NCBI GenBank assembly: GCA_030428865.1 | Contig: JAUIEK010000001.1 | Location: 62,001-126,000 of the forward strand | DNA: 64,000 nt | Direction: 5' to 3' | Origin: Bacteroidia bacterium | Lineage (GTDB): Bacteria; Bacteroidota; Bacteroidia; Flavobacteriales; Flavobacteriaceae | In this document: positions 54,162 through 63,421 of the stretch, one piece after another | Layout of the letters: each line of letters begins with the position of its first letter | Numbering within the stretch: position 1 is the first letter of the stretch | Translations under genes and position numbers: made by a program | The notes under the pieces: generated by a model | Database searches by the model: none | What the model saw: only the letters and a program-made list of their open reading frames with translations | What the model was told of the DNA's origin: nothing

Positions 54162-55379
54162 ATGAAGAATACTGTTTTTTTAATTGCCTCATTGTTATTG
54201 TTTTTTTCATGTGAAAAATCTAGCGACAATCCTAACCCAGAACCCAATACAGAAATTTTAGCTCCTTGTGAGAATGGATTTGCAGGATCATATCCTTGTA
54301 ATGATTATGATTTGGTAGCTCACCTAGATTTATCAATGCTTTCAGGAGCTGGAATTGAAGGAAATGATAGTTGGGGCTGGACAGATCCTTCTACTCAAAC
54401 AGAATATGCTCTTATGTGTACACAATCAGAAACTGTTTTTATTGATATAAGCGATCCTATAAACCCTCTAGTTATTGGCAGGTTGCCAACTCATACCACA
54501 AATAGTAGTTGGCGAGATGTTAAAGTATATCAAAATCATGCTTTTGTTGTTAGCGAAGCATTAAATCATGGTATGCAGGTTTTTGATTTAACTCGTTTAA
54601 GAAGTGTTACAAATCCTCCTGTAACTTTTACGGAAGACGCACATTATAATGGTTTTGGTAACGCTCATAACATTGTAATAAACGAATCTACAGGCTTTGC
54701 TTATGCTGTTGGCACATCAACGTTTAGTGGCGGACCTCATTTTGTTGATATTAGAAATCCGCTAAATCCAACCGCTGCTGGCGGATATGCAAATAGTTCC
54801 TATTCTCACGATGCACAGGTTGTAACTTATAATGGACCAGATACAGATTATACGAATAGAGAAATTTTAATTGGAAGCAATAGGAACCAAGTGGTTATTG
54901 TAGATGTTACTGATAAATCGAACCCCACACAAATAGCCACAGTTAACTACAGTAACATTGGCTATACACATCAAGGCTGGTTTACCGAAGATATGCGGTT
55001 TTTTATCTTAGGAGATGAGATAGATGAAAGAAATTTTGGCGGTAATACAAGAAGCATTGTATTTGATTTTGAAGATTTAGATAATCCTCAGCTTCACTTT
55101 AACTACTCAGGTCCTACTGGTGCAATTGATCATAATGGATATGTAAAAGACAATTTATTTTTCCTTGCCAACTATACAGCTGGTATAAGAATTATAGACA
55201 TCTCTAATATTGCAAACGGGACAATGACAGAAGTTGGGTATTTTGACACGCACCCCTCTAACAATAGTGCTTCTTTTAATGGAGCCTGGAATGTATACCC
55301 TTATTTTGAGAGCGGAAATATCATTATAAGCGACATTAATTCTGGTCTCTTTATCATACAGAAATCGCCCGAAAACTAA
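54162..55379 (+). CDS. LVIVD-repeat lipoprotein, choice-of-anchor B family
   Basis: This 405-residue lipoprotein has a lipobox (LLLFFSC near residue 17) and repeats of the LVIVD type, seen as VFIDISDPINPLVIGRLPTH, VFDLTRL, FVDIRNPLNPTAAGGY, VIVDVTDKSNPTQIATV and IRIIDISNI. It forms a beta-propeller like choice-of-anchor B proteins. I use the ATG at 54162, which begins the lipoprotein leader. The first His-rich motifs (HYNGFGNAHNIV) may bind metal. It starts a four-gene run with MbnP and MbnH relatives. Confidence 0.82.
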   Translation: MKNTVFLIASLLLFFSCEKSSDNPNPEPNTEILAPCENGFAGSYPCNDYDLVAHLDLSMLSGAGIEGNDSWGWTDPSTQTEYALMCTQSETVFIDISDPINPLVIGRLPTHTTNSSWRDVKVYQNHAFVVSEALNHGMQVFDLTRLRSVTNPPVTFTEDAHYNGFGNAHNIVINESTGFAYAVGTSTFSGGPHFVDIRNPLNPTAAGGYANSSYSHDAQVVTYNGPDTDYTNREILIGSNRNQVVIVDVTDKSNPTQIATVNYSNIGYTHQGWFTEDMRFFILGDEIDERNFGGNTRSIVFDFEDLDNPQLHFNYSGPTGAIDHNGYVKDNLFFLANYTAGIRIIDISNIANGTMTEVGYFDTHPSNNSASFNGAWNVYPYFESGNIIISDINSGLFIIQKSPEN

Positions 55380-55385
55380 GTTGTT

Positions 55386-56699
55386 TTGAGAAAGCTTTTT
55401 TTGTTTTTTATCTCATTAGCAATCTTTTCTTGTAATAAAACAGACAGGGTTATAGAGCCTGTTTTAGTTCAAAAAATCCTTATGTATGGCGGATCAAATA
55501 ACGATGTAGCTCAATCTGTTATTCCTACATCTGACGGTGGTTTTGTTGTTTTAGGGTATACACAAAGCAATGACGGAGATATTGATACAAAACAAGATGA
55601 AAGCTTCGATTTTTGGCTTTTAAAATTTGGTCAAGAAGCTTCTCTGCAATGGAGCAAAACATATGGTGGTGCAAATGATGATAGAGGAAGAAAAATTATA
55701 CAAACTTCTGATGGTGGGTACGCCTTAGTTGGATATAGTAATAGTAATGATGGTAATGTTAGTGAAAATAATGGCGCCAGAGACTTTTGGATAATAAAAA
55801 CAGATAACCAAGGAGAAGTTCTTTGGGAAAAATCATTCGGTTTTTCAGGAAATGACGAAGGCTATAACATAAAAGAAACCTCTAACGGTAATTTTCTTGT
55901 TGGGGGAACTTTAGACGTTACAGCTTCTGGTGGAGAAGGCAATACAAGTAAAGGACAACAGAAACATGCAGGAGGAGATTATTGGCTTCTAAATATTTCT
56001 GCTAATGGAGATTTGATATGGTCTCGTTATTTTGGAGGTACTTTTACAGATATTGTACATGACATTATAGAAAGCGAAAATGGAGAGTTTTTTGCTATTG
56101 GTTCTTCTGATAGTGAAGATGTAGATATTTCAAATAACAAAGGCACATATGATTTTTGGATTGTAAAAACAACTTCGTCTGGCAATATGATTTGGGAAAA
56201 ATCATATGGCGGTTCTGAAATTGATGAAGCAAGAGGTATTGTTCATACTTCTGATGGAAATTATATTGTTACTGGAGATACACGCAGTAATAATCAAGAT
56301 GTCTCGATTAACAATGGCGGAGCAGATCTTTGGATGATTAAAATTTCTAGCCAGGGTAATATAATATGGAATCGTTCAATTGGAGGATCAAGTTTTGATG
56401 TTTCTAGATCTGTTAAAAGTACAGCTGATAATGGTTTTGTTATTGCAGGAAGCTCACGAAGTTTTGATGGAGATGTGTCAAAAAACCAAGGACAAAACGA
56501 TGCTTGGATTGTAAAAGTAGATAACAATGGAAATTTGTTATGGGAACAAACATTTGGTGGCTCTGAAATTGATTTTGCCTACGATGTTGCTCAGCTTAGG
56601 GATGGTACTTTTGTTTTAGTTGGCGAAACACAAAGCAATGATGGAGATATCCTTGAAAATAAAGGTTTCTCAGATTTATTAATTATAACACTTAAATAA
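55386..56699 (+). CDS. beta-propeller lipoprotein, TTG start
   Basis: This 437-residue lipoprotein has a leader ending LAIFSC and about eight repeats of roughly 50 residues with the pattern GGxxxD...DGGFVVxGxTxSNDGD...WxxK. Each forms a propeller blade, as in delta-60-type repeat proteins. The only sensible start is TTG at 55386, six bases after the previous stop. It is cotranscribed with the LVIVD protein and the MbnP-like gene. Its ligand is unknown. Confidence 0.78.
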   Translation: MRKLFLFFISLAIFSCNKTDRVIEPVLVQKILMYGGSNNDVAQSVIPTSDGGFVVLGYTQSNDGDIDTKQDESFDFWLLKFGQEASLQWSKTYGGANDDRGRKIIQTSDGGYALVGYSNSNDGNVSENNGARDFWIIKTDNQGEVLWEKSFGFSGNDEGYNIKETSNGNFLVGGTLDVTASGGEGNTSKGQQKHAGGDYWLLNISANGDLIWSRYFGGTFTDIVHDIIESENGEFFAIGSSDSEDVDISNNKGTYDFWIVKTTSSGNMIWEKSYGGSEIDEARGIVHTSDGNYIVTGDTRSNNQDVSINNGGADLWMIKISSQGNIIWNRSIGGSSFDVSRSVKSTADNGFVIAGSSRSFDGDVSKNQGQNDAWIVKVDNNGNLLWEQTFGGSEIDFAYDVAQLRDGTFVLVGETQSNDGDILENKGFSDLLIITLK

Positions 56700-56706
56700 A
56701 AACTGA

Positions 56707-57468
56707 ATGAAAATACTACGGTTTTTTATAATTTTTCTTTTAATTATTTTCTTTGGATGTGATAATAATGATGATGGAATAAATACCATTAACTTTCAAT
56801 TCACGCACTCTTGGGGAAATCAACCAATAAGTGAATCTGATCTTGAAAACACCTTATATACAAACGTTAGCGGAAACGAACTAAACATAACTAGACTGCG
56901 CTATCTTATTTCTGATATTCAGTTGACAAATCAAGATGGAACTCTTAATTTGGGAAATCATCAACTCATAGATTTAAGTAATGAAGAATCATTACGCTTT
57001 ACTGCTAATGGAAATGTTCTTTTTTCAGAAAACACTACGCTTTCTTTTCGATTTGGACTCTCTAATGAAGACAACATAGATGGTATTTACACAGATTTAA
57101 ATACCGCAAATTTTAATGTTCCAAATATGCTGGGTGGTGGGTATCATTATATGCAATTAGATGGTAGTTTTACTGATGATTCAAATGCAAATCAACCATA
57201 CAACTTCCATGCAATAAGAGCTATAGATAATACTGATTCAAATAACATTATTACAACAGATACATCATTTGTTGTTACATTTAGCAATGTAAATATCAGT
57301 AGAGATAATATAACTATTACCGTAAACATGGATATATCTCAATGGTTTACAAACCCAAATACATGGGATTTGAACTTGGCAAGCACGGGTTTAATGGGAG
57401 ATTATGATGCACAAATTGTGATGAGCCAAAACGGAAATAACGTTTTCAGCTTCACCTCAGCAGAATAA
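56707..57468 (+). CDS. MbnP-like copper-related lipoprotein
   Basis: This 253-residue lipoprotein has a leader ending IIFFGC and the MbnP family core LNITRLRYLISDIQLTNQDG, followed by FNVPNMLGGGYHYMQLDG. In methanotrophs MbnP binds copper after a partner di-haem enzyme (MbnH) converts a Trp to kynurenine. Here the di-haem gene follows after six bases, as in that pair. Trp residues are present at about 36, 214 and 219, but the Trp-rich loop I associate with many relatives is replaced by MLGGGYHYM, so the modified residue is uncertain. Confidence 0.78.
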   Translation: MKILRFFIIFLLIIFFGCDNNDDGINTINFQFTHSWGNQPISESDLENTLYTNVSGNELNITRLRYLISDIQLTNQDGTLNLGNHQLIDLSNEESLRFTANGNVLFSENTTLSFRFGLSNEDNIDGIYTDLNTANFNVPNMLGGGYHYMQLDGSFTDDSNANQPYNFHAIRAIDNTDSNNIITTDTSFVVTFSNVNISRDNITITVNMDISQWFTNPNTWDLNLASTGLMGDYDAQIVMSQNGNNVFSFTSAE

Positions 57469-57474
57469 AAAATC

Positions 57475-58533
57475 ATGCAAAGAAGTCTAATTATATTCTT
57501 TTTTTCTATTGTTATAGTTTCATGCGGTTCTAATAACTCTGAGGAATATACTCCTGTTCCTGTGAATCTACAAATTCCAGAGTTGTTTCAACAAAGATTA
57601 ATTAACCCTCTCATTCCTACAGATAATCCTCTTACAGAAGAAGGGATTTCTTTAGGTAAAAAACTATTTTTTGACCGTCGTTTGTCTAAAAACAACTCGA
57701 AATCTTGTGCTAGTTGCCATAATCCAAATAATGCATTTACAGACGTTGCTCAATTTAGTGTTGGCGTAGATGGTCAAATAGGAACAAGAAACTCTATGCC
57801 TCTTTTTAATCTCGCGTGGAATTTTAACGAACGATTTGCTTGGGATGGAAGTGAATTGAGTTTAGAACGTCAAGCTCTTGAACCTATTACAAACCCTATT
57901 GAGATGGATAGTGATTGGCAAGATGTTCTTGATAAATTGCAGCAAGACAGTGAATACCCTAATTTGTTTTTTCAAGCTTTTGGAACCAACATAATTGATT
58001 CGGATTTAGTTGTAAAAGCCATTGCTCAATTTGAAAGAACATTAATTTCTGGCAGCTCTAAATTTGATCGTTATTTACAGGGGAATGCAGAACTAACCTC
58101 AGAAGAACTAAATGGATTTAATGTTTTTATGGATGAAGATAGAGGAGATTGTTTTCATTGTCATGGGAGTGATAATAATCCTTTATGGACAGATAATAGT
58201 TTCCATAACAATGGTTTAAATGCCACATTTACAGATTTAGGTTTAGGTGCCATAACTGGTGATCCTAATGACAATGGAAAGTTTAAAAGTCCTTCTCTTC
58301 GAAATTTAGCCTTTACAGCACCGTATATGCATGATGGCAGGTTTGCAACACTAGAAGAGGTTATCAATTTTTATTCAGAAGGATTGCAAATATCTTCTAC
58401 AATTGATCCTTTAATGAAAAAAGCAAATCAAGGCGGTGTGCAATTGTCTGACCAAGATAAAGCTGACTTAAAAGCTTTTCTATTAACACTCTCAGACAAC
58501 GAGTTTATAAATAATCCTGATTTTAGAGAGTAA
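57475..58533 (+). CDS. di-haem cytochrome c peroxidase family protein (MbnH-like)
   Basis: This 352-residue lipoprotein (lipobox IVIVSC near residue 17) has two haem-c attachment motifs, CASCH and CFHCH, and the family C-terminal PYMHDGRFATLEEVINFY. Classical members reduce hydrogen peroxide, but the MbnH branch instead oxidises a Trp of MbnP. The preceding MbnP-like gene, six bases away, makes the MbnH role more likely. It ends the operon. Confidence 0.86.
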   Translation: MQRSLIIFFFSIVIVSCGSNNSEEYTPVPVNLQIPELFQQRLINPLIPTDNPLTEEGISLGKKLFFDRRLSKNNSKSCASCHNPNNAFTDVAQFSVGVDGQIGTRNSMPLFNLAWNFNERFAWDGSELSLERQALEPITNPIEMDSDWQDVLDKLQQDSEYPNLFFQAFGTNIIDSDLVVKAIAQFERTLISGSSKFDRYLQGNAELTSEELNGFNVFMDEDRGDCFHCHGSDNNPLWTDNSFHNNGLNATFTDLGLGAITGDPNDNGKFKSPSLRNLAFTAPYMHDGRFATLEEVINFYSEGLQISSTIDPLMKKANQGGVQLSDQDKADLKAFLLTLSDNEFINNPDFRE

Positions 58534-58602
58534 ATAGGAGATAGCAATCGTACTATAAGTCAATATAATTATTTCTCAGATGGTCTTTTGCTTCCTATGT
58601 TG

Positions 58603-58610
58603 TATCTTTG
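58603..58610 (+). promoter_or_regulatory. suf operon -7 box (TATCTTTG)
   Basis: The octamer matches TAnnTTTG 32 bases before the ATG of the iron-sulfur carrier gene. A TTTTG lies 12 bases upstream, closer than the usual -33 spacing. Confidence 0.5.
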
Positions 58611-58642
58611 TAGCCTCAATTTAGAATTAATCTATTTAAACC

Positions 58643-58972
58643 ATGATTAAAGTTTCTGATTCGGCAAAGAAAAAAGTTATTGAATTAATGACAGAAGATG
58701 GTTTTAATGCCGCCAAAGACTTCGTTCGTGTAGGAGTAAAAAGTGGCGGATGCTCTGGGCTTTCTTACGATTTAAACTTTGATACTACACAAAATGAAAG
58801 TGATAAGATTTTTGAAGATAATGATGTGAAAATTGTGGTAGATAAAAAGAGTTTTCTTTATTTAGTTGGCACTACATTAGAATACTCAGGAGGTCTTAAT
58901 GGCAAAGGATTTGTCTTTAACAACCCAAATGCAAATAGAACTTGTGGCTGTGGAGAAAGTTTTTCATTATAA
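58643..58972 (+). CDS. sufA: A-type iron-sulfur carrier
   Basis: This 109-residue protein of the IscA/SufA family has the three conserved Cys in SGGCSGLSYDL and the C-terminal CGCGESFSL. It carries or transfers Fe-S clusters. It is the first gene of the suf cluster, 10 bases ahead of sufB. Confidence 0.92.
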   Translation: MIKVSDSAKKKVIELMTEDGFNAAKDFVRVGVKSGGCSGLSYDLNFDTTQNESDKIFEDNDVKIVVDKKSFLYLVGTTLEYSGGLNGKGFVFNNPNANRTCGCGESFSL

Positions 58973-58982
58973 ACTCTAGATA

Positions 58983-60431
58983 ATGAGCAAGTATACAGAA
59001 GATGATTTAAGAGAAGAGTTAAAAACCAAACAATACGAATACGGTTTTTATACAGATATAGAAAGTGAAAAATTTCCAAAAGGATTAAATGAAGAAGTGG
59101 TTCGTGCCATTTCTAAAAAGAAAAACGAACCCGAATGGATGACTGAATGGCGTTTGGAGTCCTTTCGTATTTGGTCTAAAATGGAAGAGCCAGAATGGGC
59201 AAATGTTAGCTATAAAAAACCTAACTTCCAAGATATTGCTTATTATTCAGCTCCAAAACAAAAGCCAAAGCTAAACAGTTTAGATGAAGTAGATCCTCAA
59301 CTATTGGAAACTTTTAGCAAGTTAGGTATTTCTTTGGATGAACAAAAAAGATTGGCAAATGTAGCTGTAGATGTTGTAATGGATTCAGTTTCTGTGGCAA
59401 CTACATTTAAAGAAACACTAGCTGAAAAAGGAATTATTTTTATGCCTATTTCAGAAGCTATTCAAAAACATCCAGATTTAGTCAAAAAGTATATTGGGTC
59501 TGTTGTTCCACCAACAGATAATTTCTACGCGGCGTTGAATTCTGCTGTTTTTTCAGATGGTTCTTTTTGTTACATTCCAAAAGGAGTAAGATGTCCAATG
59601 GAATTATCAACTTATTTTAGAATTAATGAAGGAGGAACTGGTCAGTTTGAAAGAACATTAGTTATTGCAGATAAAGGCAGCTATGTGAGTTACTTAGAAG
59701 GCTGTACCGCTCCTCAAAGAGACGAAAATCAACTACATGCAGCCGTAGTAGAACTGATTGCTTTAGACGATGCTGAAATTAAATACTCTACTGTGCAAAA
59801 CTGGTTTCCTGGAGATGATAAAGGAAAAGGTGGTGTTTTCAATTTTGTAACCAAAAGAGGGCTTTGCGAAACCAATGCTAAAATTTCTTGGACTCAAGTT
59901 GAAACTGGTTCTGCAGTAACTTGGAAGTATCCTAGCTGTATTTTAAAAGGAAATAACTCTGTTGGTGAGTTTTACTCAATTGCTGTTACTAACAATTTTC
60001 AGCAAGCAGATACAGGCACAAAAATGATTCACTTAGGAAAAAACACAAAGTCAACCATTATTTCTAAGGGAATCTCTGCAGGGAAATCGCAAAACAGCTA
60101 CAGAGGATTAGTGCAAATTAATTCGAGAGCAGAAAATGCTAGAAATTTCTCTCAATGTGATAGTTTGCTAATGGGTAATGAGTGCGGTGCGCATACATTT
60201 CCGTATATAGAATCAAAAAATAAAACAGCTCAAATAGAGCATGAAGCTACAACTAGTAAAATTGGAGAAGATCAGTTATTCTATTGTAACCAAAGAGGAA
60301 TTGATACTGAAAAAGCAATTGCACTAATTGTAAATGGGTTTAGTAAAGACGTTTTAAACAAACTTCCTATGGAATTTGCTGTAGAAGCACAAAAGCTTTT
60401 AGAAATCAGCTTAGAAGGAAGTGTAGGATAA
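58983..60431 (+). CDS. sufB: Fe-S scaffold complex subunit SufB
   Basis: This 482-residue protein has the usual SufB N-terminus, the central parallel beta-helix ([22 protein letters not shown]) and the C-terminal active region ([21 protein letters not shown]). It assembles clusters with SufC and SufD. The next gene is an inserted metallo-beta-lactamase lipoprotein instead of sufC. Confidence 0.96.
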   Translation: MSKYTEDDLREELKTKQYEYGFYTDIESEKFPKGLNEEVVRAISKKKNEPEWMTEWRLESFRIWSKMEEPEWANVSYKKPNFQDIAYYSAPKQKPKLNSLDEVDPQLLETFSKLGISLDEQKRLANVAVDVVMDSVSVATTFKETLAEKGIIFMPISEAIQKHPDLVKKYIGSVVPPTDNFYAALNSAVFSDGSFCYIPKGVRCPMELSTYFRINEGGTGQFERTLVIADKGSYVSYLEGCTAPQRDENQLHAAVVELIALDDAEIKYSTVQNWFPGDDKGKGGVFNFVTKRGLCETNAKISWTQVETGSAVTWKYPSCILKGNNSVGEFYSIAVTNNFQQADTGTKMIHLGKNTKSTIISKGISAGKSQNSYRGLVQINSRAENARNFSQCDSLLMGNECGAHTFPYIESKNKTAQIEHEATTSKIGEDQLFYCNQRGIDTEKAIALIVNGFSKDVLNKLPMEFAVEAQKLLEISLEGSVG

Positions 60432-60441
60432 AATTTATATC

Positions 60442-61284
60442 ATGAAAAAATTAGTTTTATTAGTACTTGTTTTTGCTGTTTTTGGCTGCAAAAAAACAGA
60501 AAAAAAAGAGTCAAAAAAGTTACCAATTAAGATATACGCATTAGACGGCGGATCTATTTTAGTAAATAAATTAGAAGTGTTTTCTCAAGACACAACCTAC
60601 ACGGGTCAATCTAAACAATTTACAGATGCTTATTATGTAATTTCTCATCCAAAAGGCACATTGATGTGGGATGCTGGTTTGCCCGAACAACTTGTTTTAG
60701 AAGAGCCTTATACAGAACCTTCTGGAACATTTACAATTCGTAGACCTGATTCACTAAAAAACCAACTAGCTTCTATTGGTTTCAAGATAAAAGATTTTAC
60801 ACATATTGCACTTTCTCACCCTCATTTTGATCATACTGGTCATGCCAATTACTTAAAAGATGCAACTTGGTTAGTGCAAGAAAATGAATATAATTATATA
60901 ACCAATGATTCTGCGAAAATAAAAGCTGCTGATATATATAACTCTATAAAAGAGCTAAAAAAGATTAAAAAATTAAATGGAGATTACGACATTTTTGGTG
61001 ATGGAACGGTTGTTATCAAATACATGCCTGGGCACACAATTGGTCATCAAGCATTATACGTAGATCTGGGATTAGAGCAGCCTATTTTGCTTACGGGTGA
61101 TTTGTATCATTTTGAGGAAAACAGAAAACACCGAAGAGTTCCTTCATTTAATTATGATGCTAAACAAACACTAGAAAGCATGGATAAGTTTGAAGCTTTT
61201 GCTAAAGAAAAAAACGCCAACGTTTTTATTCAGCATTCACCTACTGATTTTAAACGTTTCAAAGAATATGTAAATCAAAAATAA
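60442..61284 (+). CDS. metallo-beta-lactamase fold lipoprotein inside the suf operon
   Basis: This 280-residue lipoprotein (lipobox Cys16 in FAVFGC) has the zinc site SHPHFDHTGH (His126, His128, Asp130, His131), a His in MPGHTIGHQ and LLTGDLYHF. The layout resembles N-acyl-homoserine lactonases of the AiiA type, though without proof of that substrate. It lies between sufB (10 bases) and sufC (12 bases) in the same direction. SufB and SufC are cytoplasmic and this protein is envelope-bound, so a direct role in Fe-S assembly is unlikely. It may simply ride on the operon. Confidence 0.83.
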   Translation: MKKLVLLVLVFAVFGCKKTEKKESKKLPIKIYALDGGSILVNKLEVFSQDTTYTGQSKQFTDAYYVISHPKGTLMWDAGLPEQLVLEEPYTEPSGTFTIRRPDSLKNQLASIGFKIKDFTHIALSHPHFDHTGHANYLKDATWLVQENEYNYITNDSAKIKAADIYNSIKELKKIKKLNGDYDIFGDGTVVIKYMPGHTIGHQALYVDLGLEQPILLTGDLYHFEENRKHRRVPSFNYDAKQTLESMDKFEAFAKEKNANVFIQHSPTDFKRFKEYVNQK

Positions 61285-61296
61285 GAAGAAAACCAG

Positions 61297-62049
61297 ATGT
61301 TAAAGATTGATAATTTACATGCAGAAGTAGAAGGAAAAGCAATTCTAAAAGGATTAAACCTTCATATAAAACCAGGCGAGATTCATGCTATTATGGGTCC
61401 TAATGGAGCAGGAAAAAGTACATTAGCATCAATTGTTGCAGGAAAAGAAGATTATGAAGTAACACAAGGTTCTATTGAGTTAGAAGGAAATGATATTGGC
61501 GATTTATCTCCAGAAGAAAGAGCACACGAAGGTGTTTTTCTTTCCTTTCAATATCCAGTAGAAATTCCGGGTGTAACAGTTACCAACTTTATAAAAACGG
61601 CTATTAACGAATCTAGAAAAGCAAAAGGACAAGAAGAAATGCCCGCTAAAGATATGCTTAAAAAGATTCGTGAAAAATCAGAGCTATTAGAAATAGATCG
61701 AAAGTTTTTGTCTCGATCGCTTAATGAAGGGTTTTCTGGTGGAGAAAAAAAACGTAATGAGATTTTCCAAATGGCAATGTTAGAACCTAAACTAGCTATT
61801 TTAGACGAAACTGATTCGGGTCTTGATATTGATGCTTTGCGAATTGTTGCTAACGGAGTTAATAAACTAAAATCAAAAGATAATGCAATTGTGGTAATCA
61901 CACATTATCAAAGATTACTAGATTATATTGTGCCAGATTATGTACATGTTCTTTACAATGGTAAAATTGTAAAAACAGGAGATGCATCACTTGCGTTAGA
62001 GCTAGAAAAGAAAGGATATGATTGGATTAAGGAAACGCTAGTTTCTTAA
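61297..62049 (+). CDS. sufC: Fe-S assembly ATPase SufC
   Basis: This 250-residue ABC-type ATPase has the Walker A motif GPNGAGKST, signature LNEGFSGGEKKRNEI, Walker B LAILDETDSGLD and H-loop VITHYQ. It powers cluster assembly on SufB and SufD. It lies 12 bases after the metallo-beta-lactamase gene and 11 bases before sufD. Confidence 0.96.
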   Translation: MLKIDNLHAEVEGKAILKGLNLHIKPGEIHAIMGPNGAGKSTLASIVAGKEDYEVTQGSIELEGNDIGDLSPEERAHEGVFLSFQYPVEIPGVTVTNFIKTAINESRKAKGQEEMPAKDMLKKIREKSELLEIDRKFLSRSLNEGFSGGEKKRNEIFQMAMLEPKLAILDETDSGLDIDALRIVANGVNKLKSKDNAIVVITHYQRLLDYIVPDYVHVLYNGKIVKTGDASLALELEKKGYDWIKETLVS

Positions 62050-62060
62050 ACGAAGAGAAT

Positions 62061-63374
62061 ATGGATCTAAAAGATAAAATCATTTCTTCTTATGTTGCTT
62101 TTGAAGATGGATTAGATATAAATACAGACGTTCATGAAATTAGATCGGAAGCTTTTCAAAATTTTGAAAAGCTCGGTTTTCCTACTAAAAAATTAGAGGC
62201 ATGGAAATATACTTCTCTTAACTCTGTTTTAAATAACGATTATAGCTTATTTCCCATCAACAGAAAAGCTGTTGAATTAGCTGATGTAAAAAAGTATTTT
62301 ATTCATGATATAGATGCATATAAAATTGTATTTGTAGATGGTAAATACAGTTCTTTTTTATCAGCCACAACTCATGACGGGTTTGACGTATGTTTAATGT
62401 CTTCCGCACTAAACAAACCTAAATATAAGCCTGTAATTGAGCATTACTTTAATAAAGCCGCAAAGCAAGACAACTTAACTTCTTTAAACACAGCTTTTGC
62501 AAAAGAAGGAGCTTACATTCACATCTCTAGAAATATAGAAGTAGAAAAGCCCATTCAAATTATCAATTTTACAACAGGTTCTGAACAAGCAACGTTCTTA
62601 CAACCTAGAAACCTTATTGTTGTTGAACAAAACGCCCATGTTCAAATTATTGAACGACATCAAAGTTTAAGTGAACATGCTGTCTTAACAAATGCCGTCA
62701 CAGAGATTTTTGCAGATAGACATGCAACTGTAGATTATTATAAAATTCAGAATGATAAAACCTCTGCTTCGTTAGTTGATAACACTTACATAGAACAAAA
62801 ATCTGAAAGTACTGTTTCTGTTCATACATTTTCTTTTGGTGGAAACATCACAAGAAATAACCTAAACTTTTTTCAAAAAGGAGAGCATGTTAACTCTATT
62901 TTAAAAGGAGTTACTATTCTAGAAGAAAAGCAGCATGTAGATCATCACACGTTAGTTCATCATATAGAACCAAATTGTGAGAGTCATCAGGATTATAAAG
63001 GTATTTTTGGAGAGCGCTCTACTGGTGTTTTTAACGGAAAAGTAATTGTAGAAAAAGACGCTCAAAAAACAAATGCGTATCAGCAAAATAATAATATTTT
63101 AATTAGTGATAGAGCAACCGTAAATGCAAAGCCTCAATTAGAAATTTTTGCTGATGATGTAAAGTGTTCTCATGGTTGTACTATTGGTCAACTAGATAAT
63201 CAAGCGCTTTTTTATATGCAACAGCGCGGAATTCCTAAGAAAGAAGCTCAAGCCTTATTAATGTACGCTTTTGCTAATACTGTGTTAGAAAGTGTAAAAA
63301 TTCCGGAGGTAAAAGAAAGAATCACCAAAATTATAGCCAATAAACTTGGCGTTAATATTGGCTTTGATATTTAA
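62061..63374 (+). CDS. sufD: Fe-S scaffold complex subunit SufD
   Basis: This 437-residue SufD has the typical N-terminal helical part (GFPTKKLEAWKYTSL) and the C-terminal half with the HHTLVHHIEPNCESHQDYKGIF and SHGCTIGQLDNQALFY motifs. It ends at a strong terminator. No sufS or sufE follows, although they commonly do in this group. Confidence 0.94.
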   Translation: MDLKDKIISSYVAFEDGLDINTDVHEIRSEAFQNFEKLGFPTKKLEAWKYTSLNSVLNNDYSLFPINRKAVELADVKKYFIHDIDAYKIVFVDGKYSSFLSATTHDGFDVCLMSSALNKPKYKPVIEHYFNKAAKQDNLTSLNTAFAKEGAYIHISRNIEVEKPIQIINFTTGSEQATFLQPRNLIVVEQNAHVQIIERHQSLSEHAVLTNAVTEIFADRHATVDYYKIQNDKTSASLVDNTYIEQKSESTVSVHTFSFGGNITRNNLNFFQKGEHVNSILKGVTILEEKQHVDHHTLVHHIEPNCESHQDYKGIFGERSTGVFNGKVIVEKDAQKTNAYQQNNNILISDRATVNAKPQLEIFADDVKCSHGCTIGQLDNQALFYMQQRGIPKKEAQALLMYAFANTVLESVKIPEVKERITKIIANKLGVNIGFDI

Positions 63375-63391
63375 TTTTAAGTTTTTTACAT

Positions 63392-63415
63392 AAAACCTCG
63401 CAAAAGCGAGGTTTT
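63392..63415. terminator. terminator after sufD
   Basis: A 10-bp stem (AAAACCTCGC with GCGAGGTTTT) and 4-base loop are followed by a T-run on the plus strand. It separates sufD from the convergent hydrolase gene. Confidence 0.85.
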
Positions 63416-63421
63416 CTTTTT

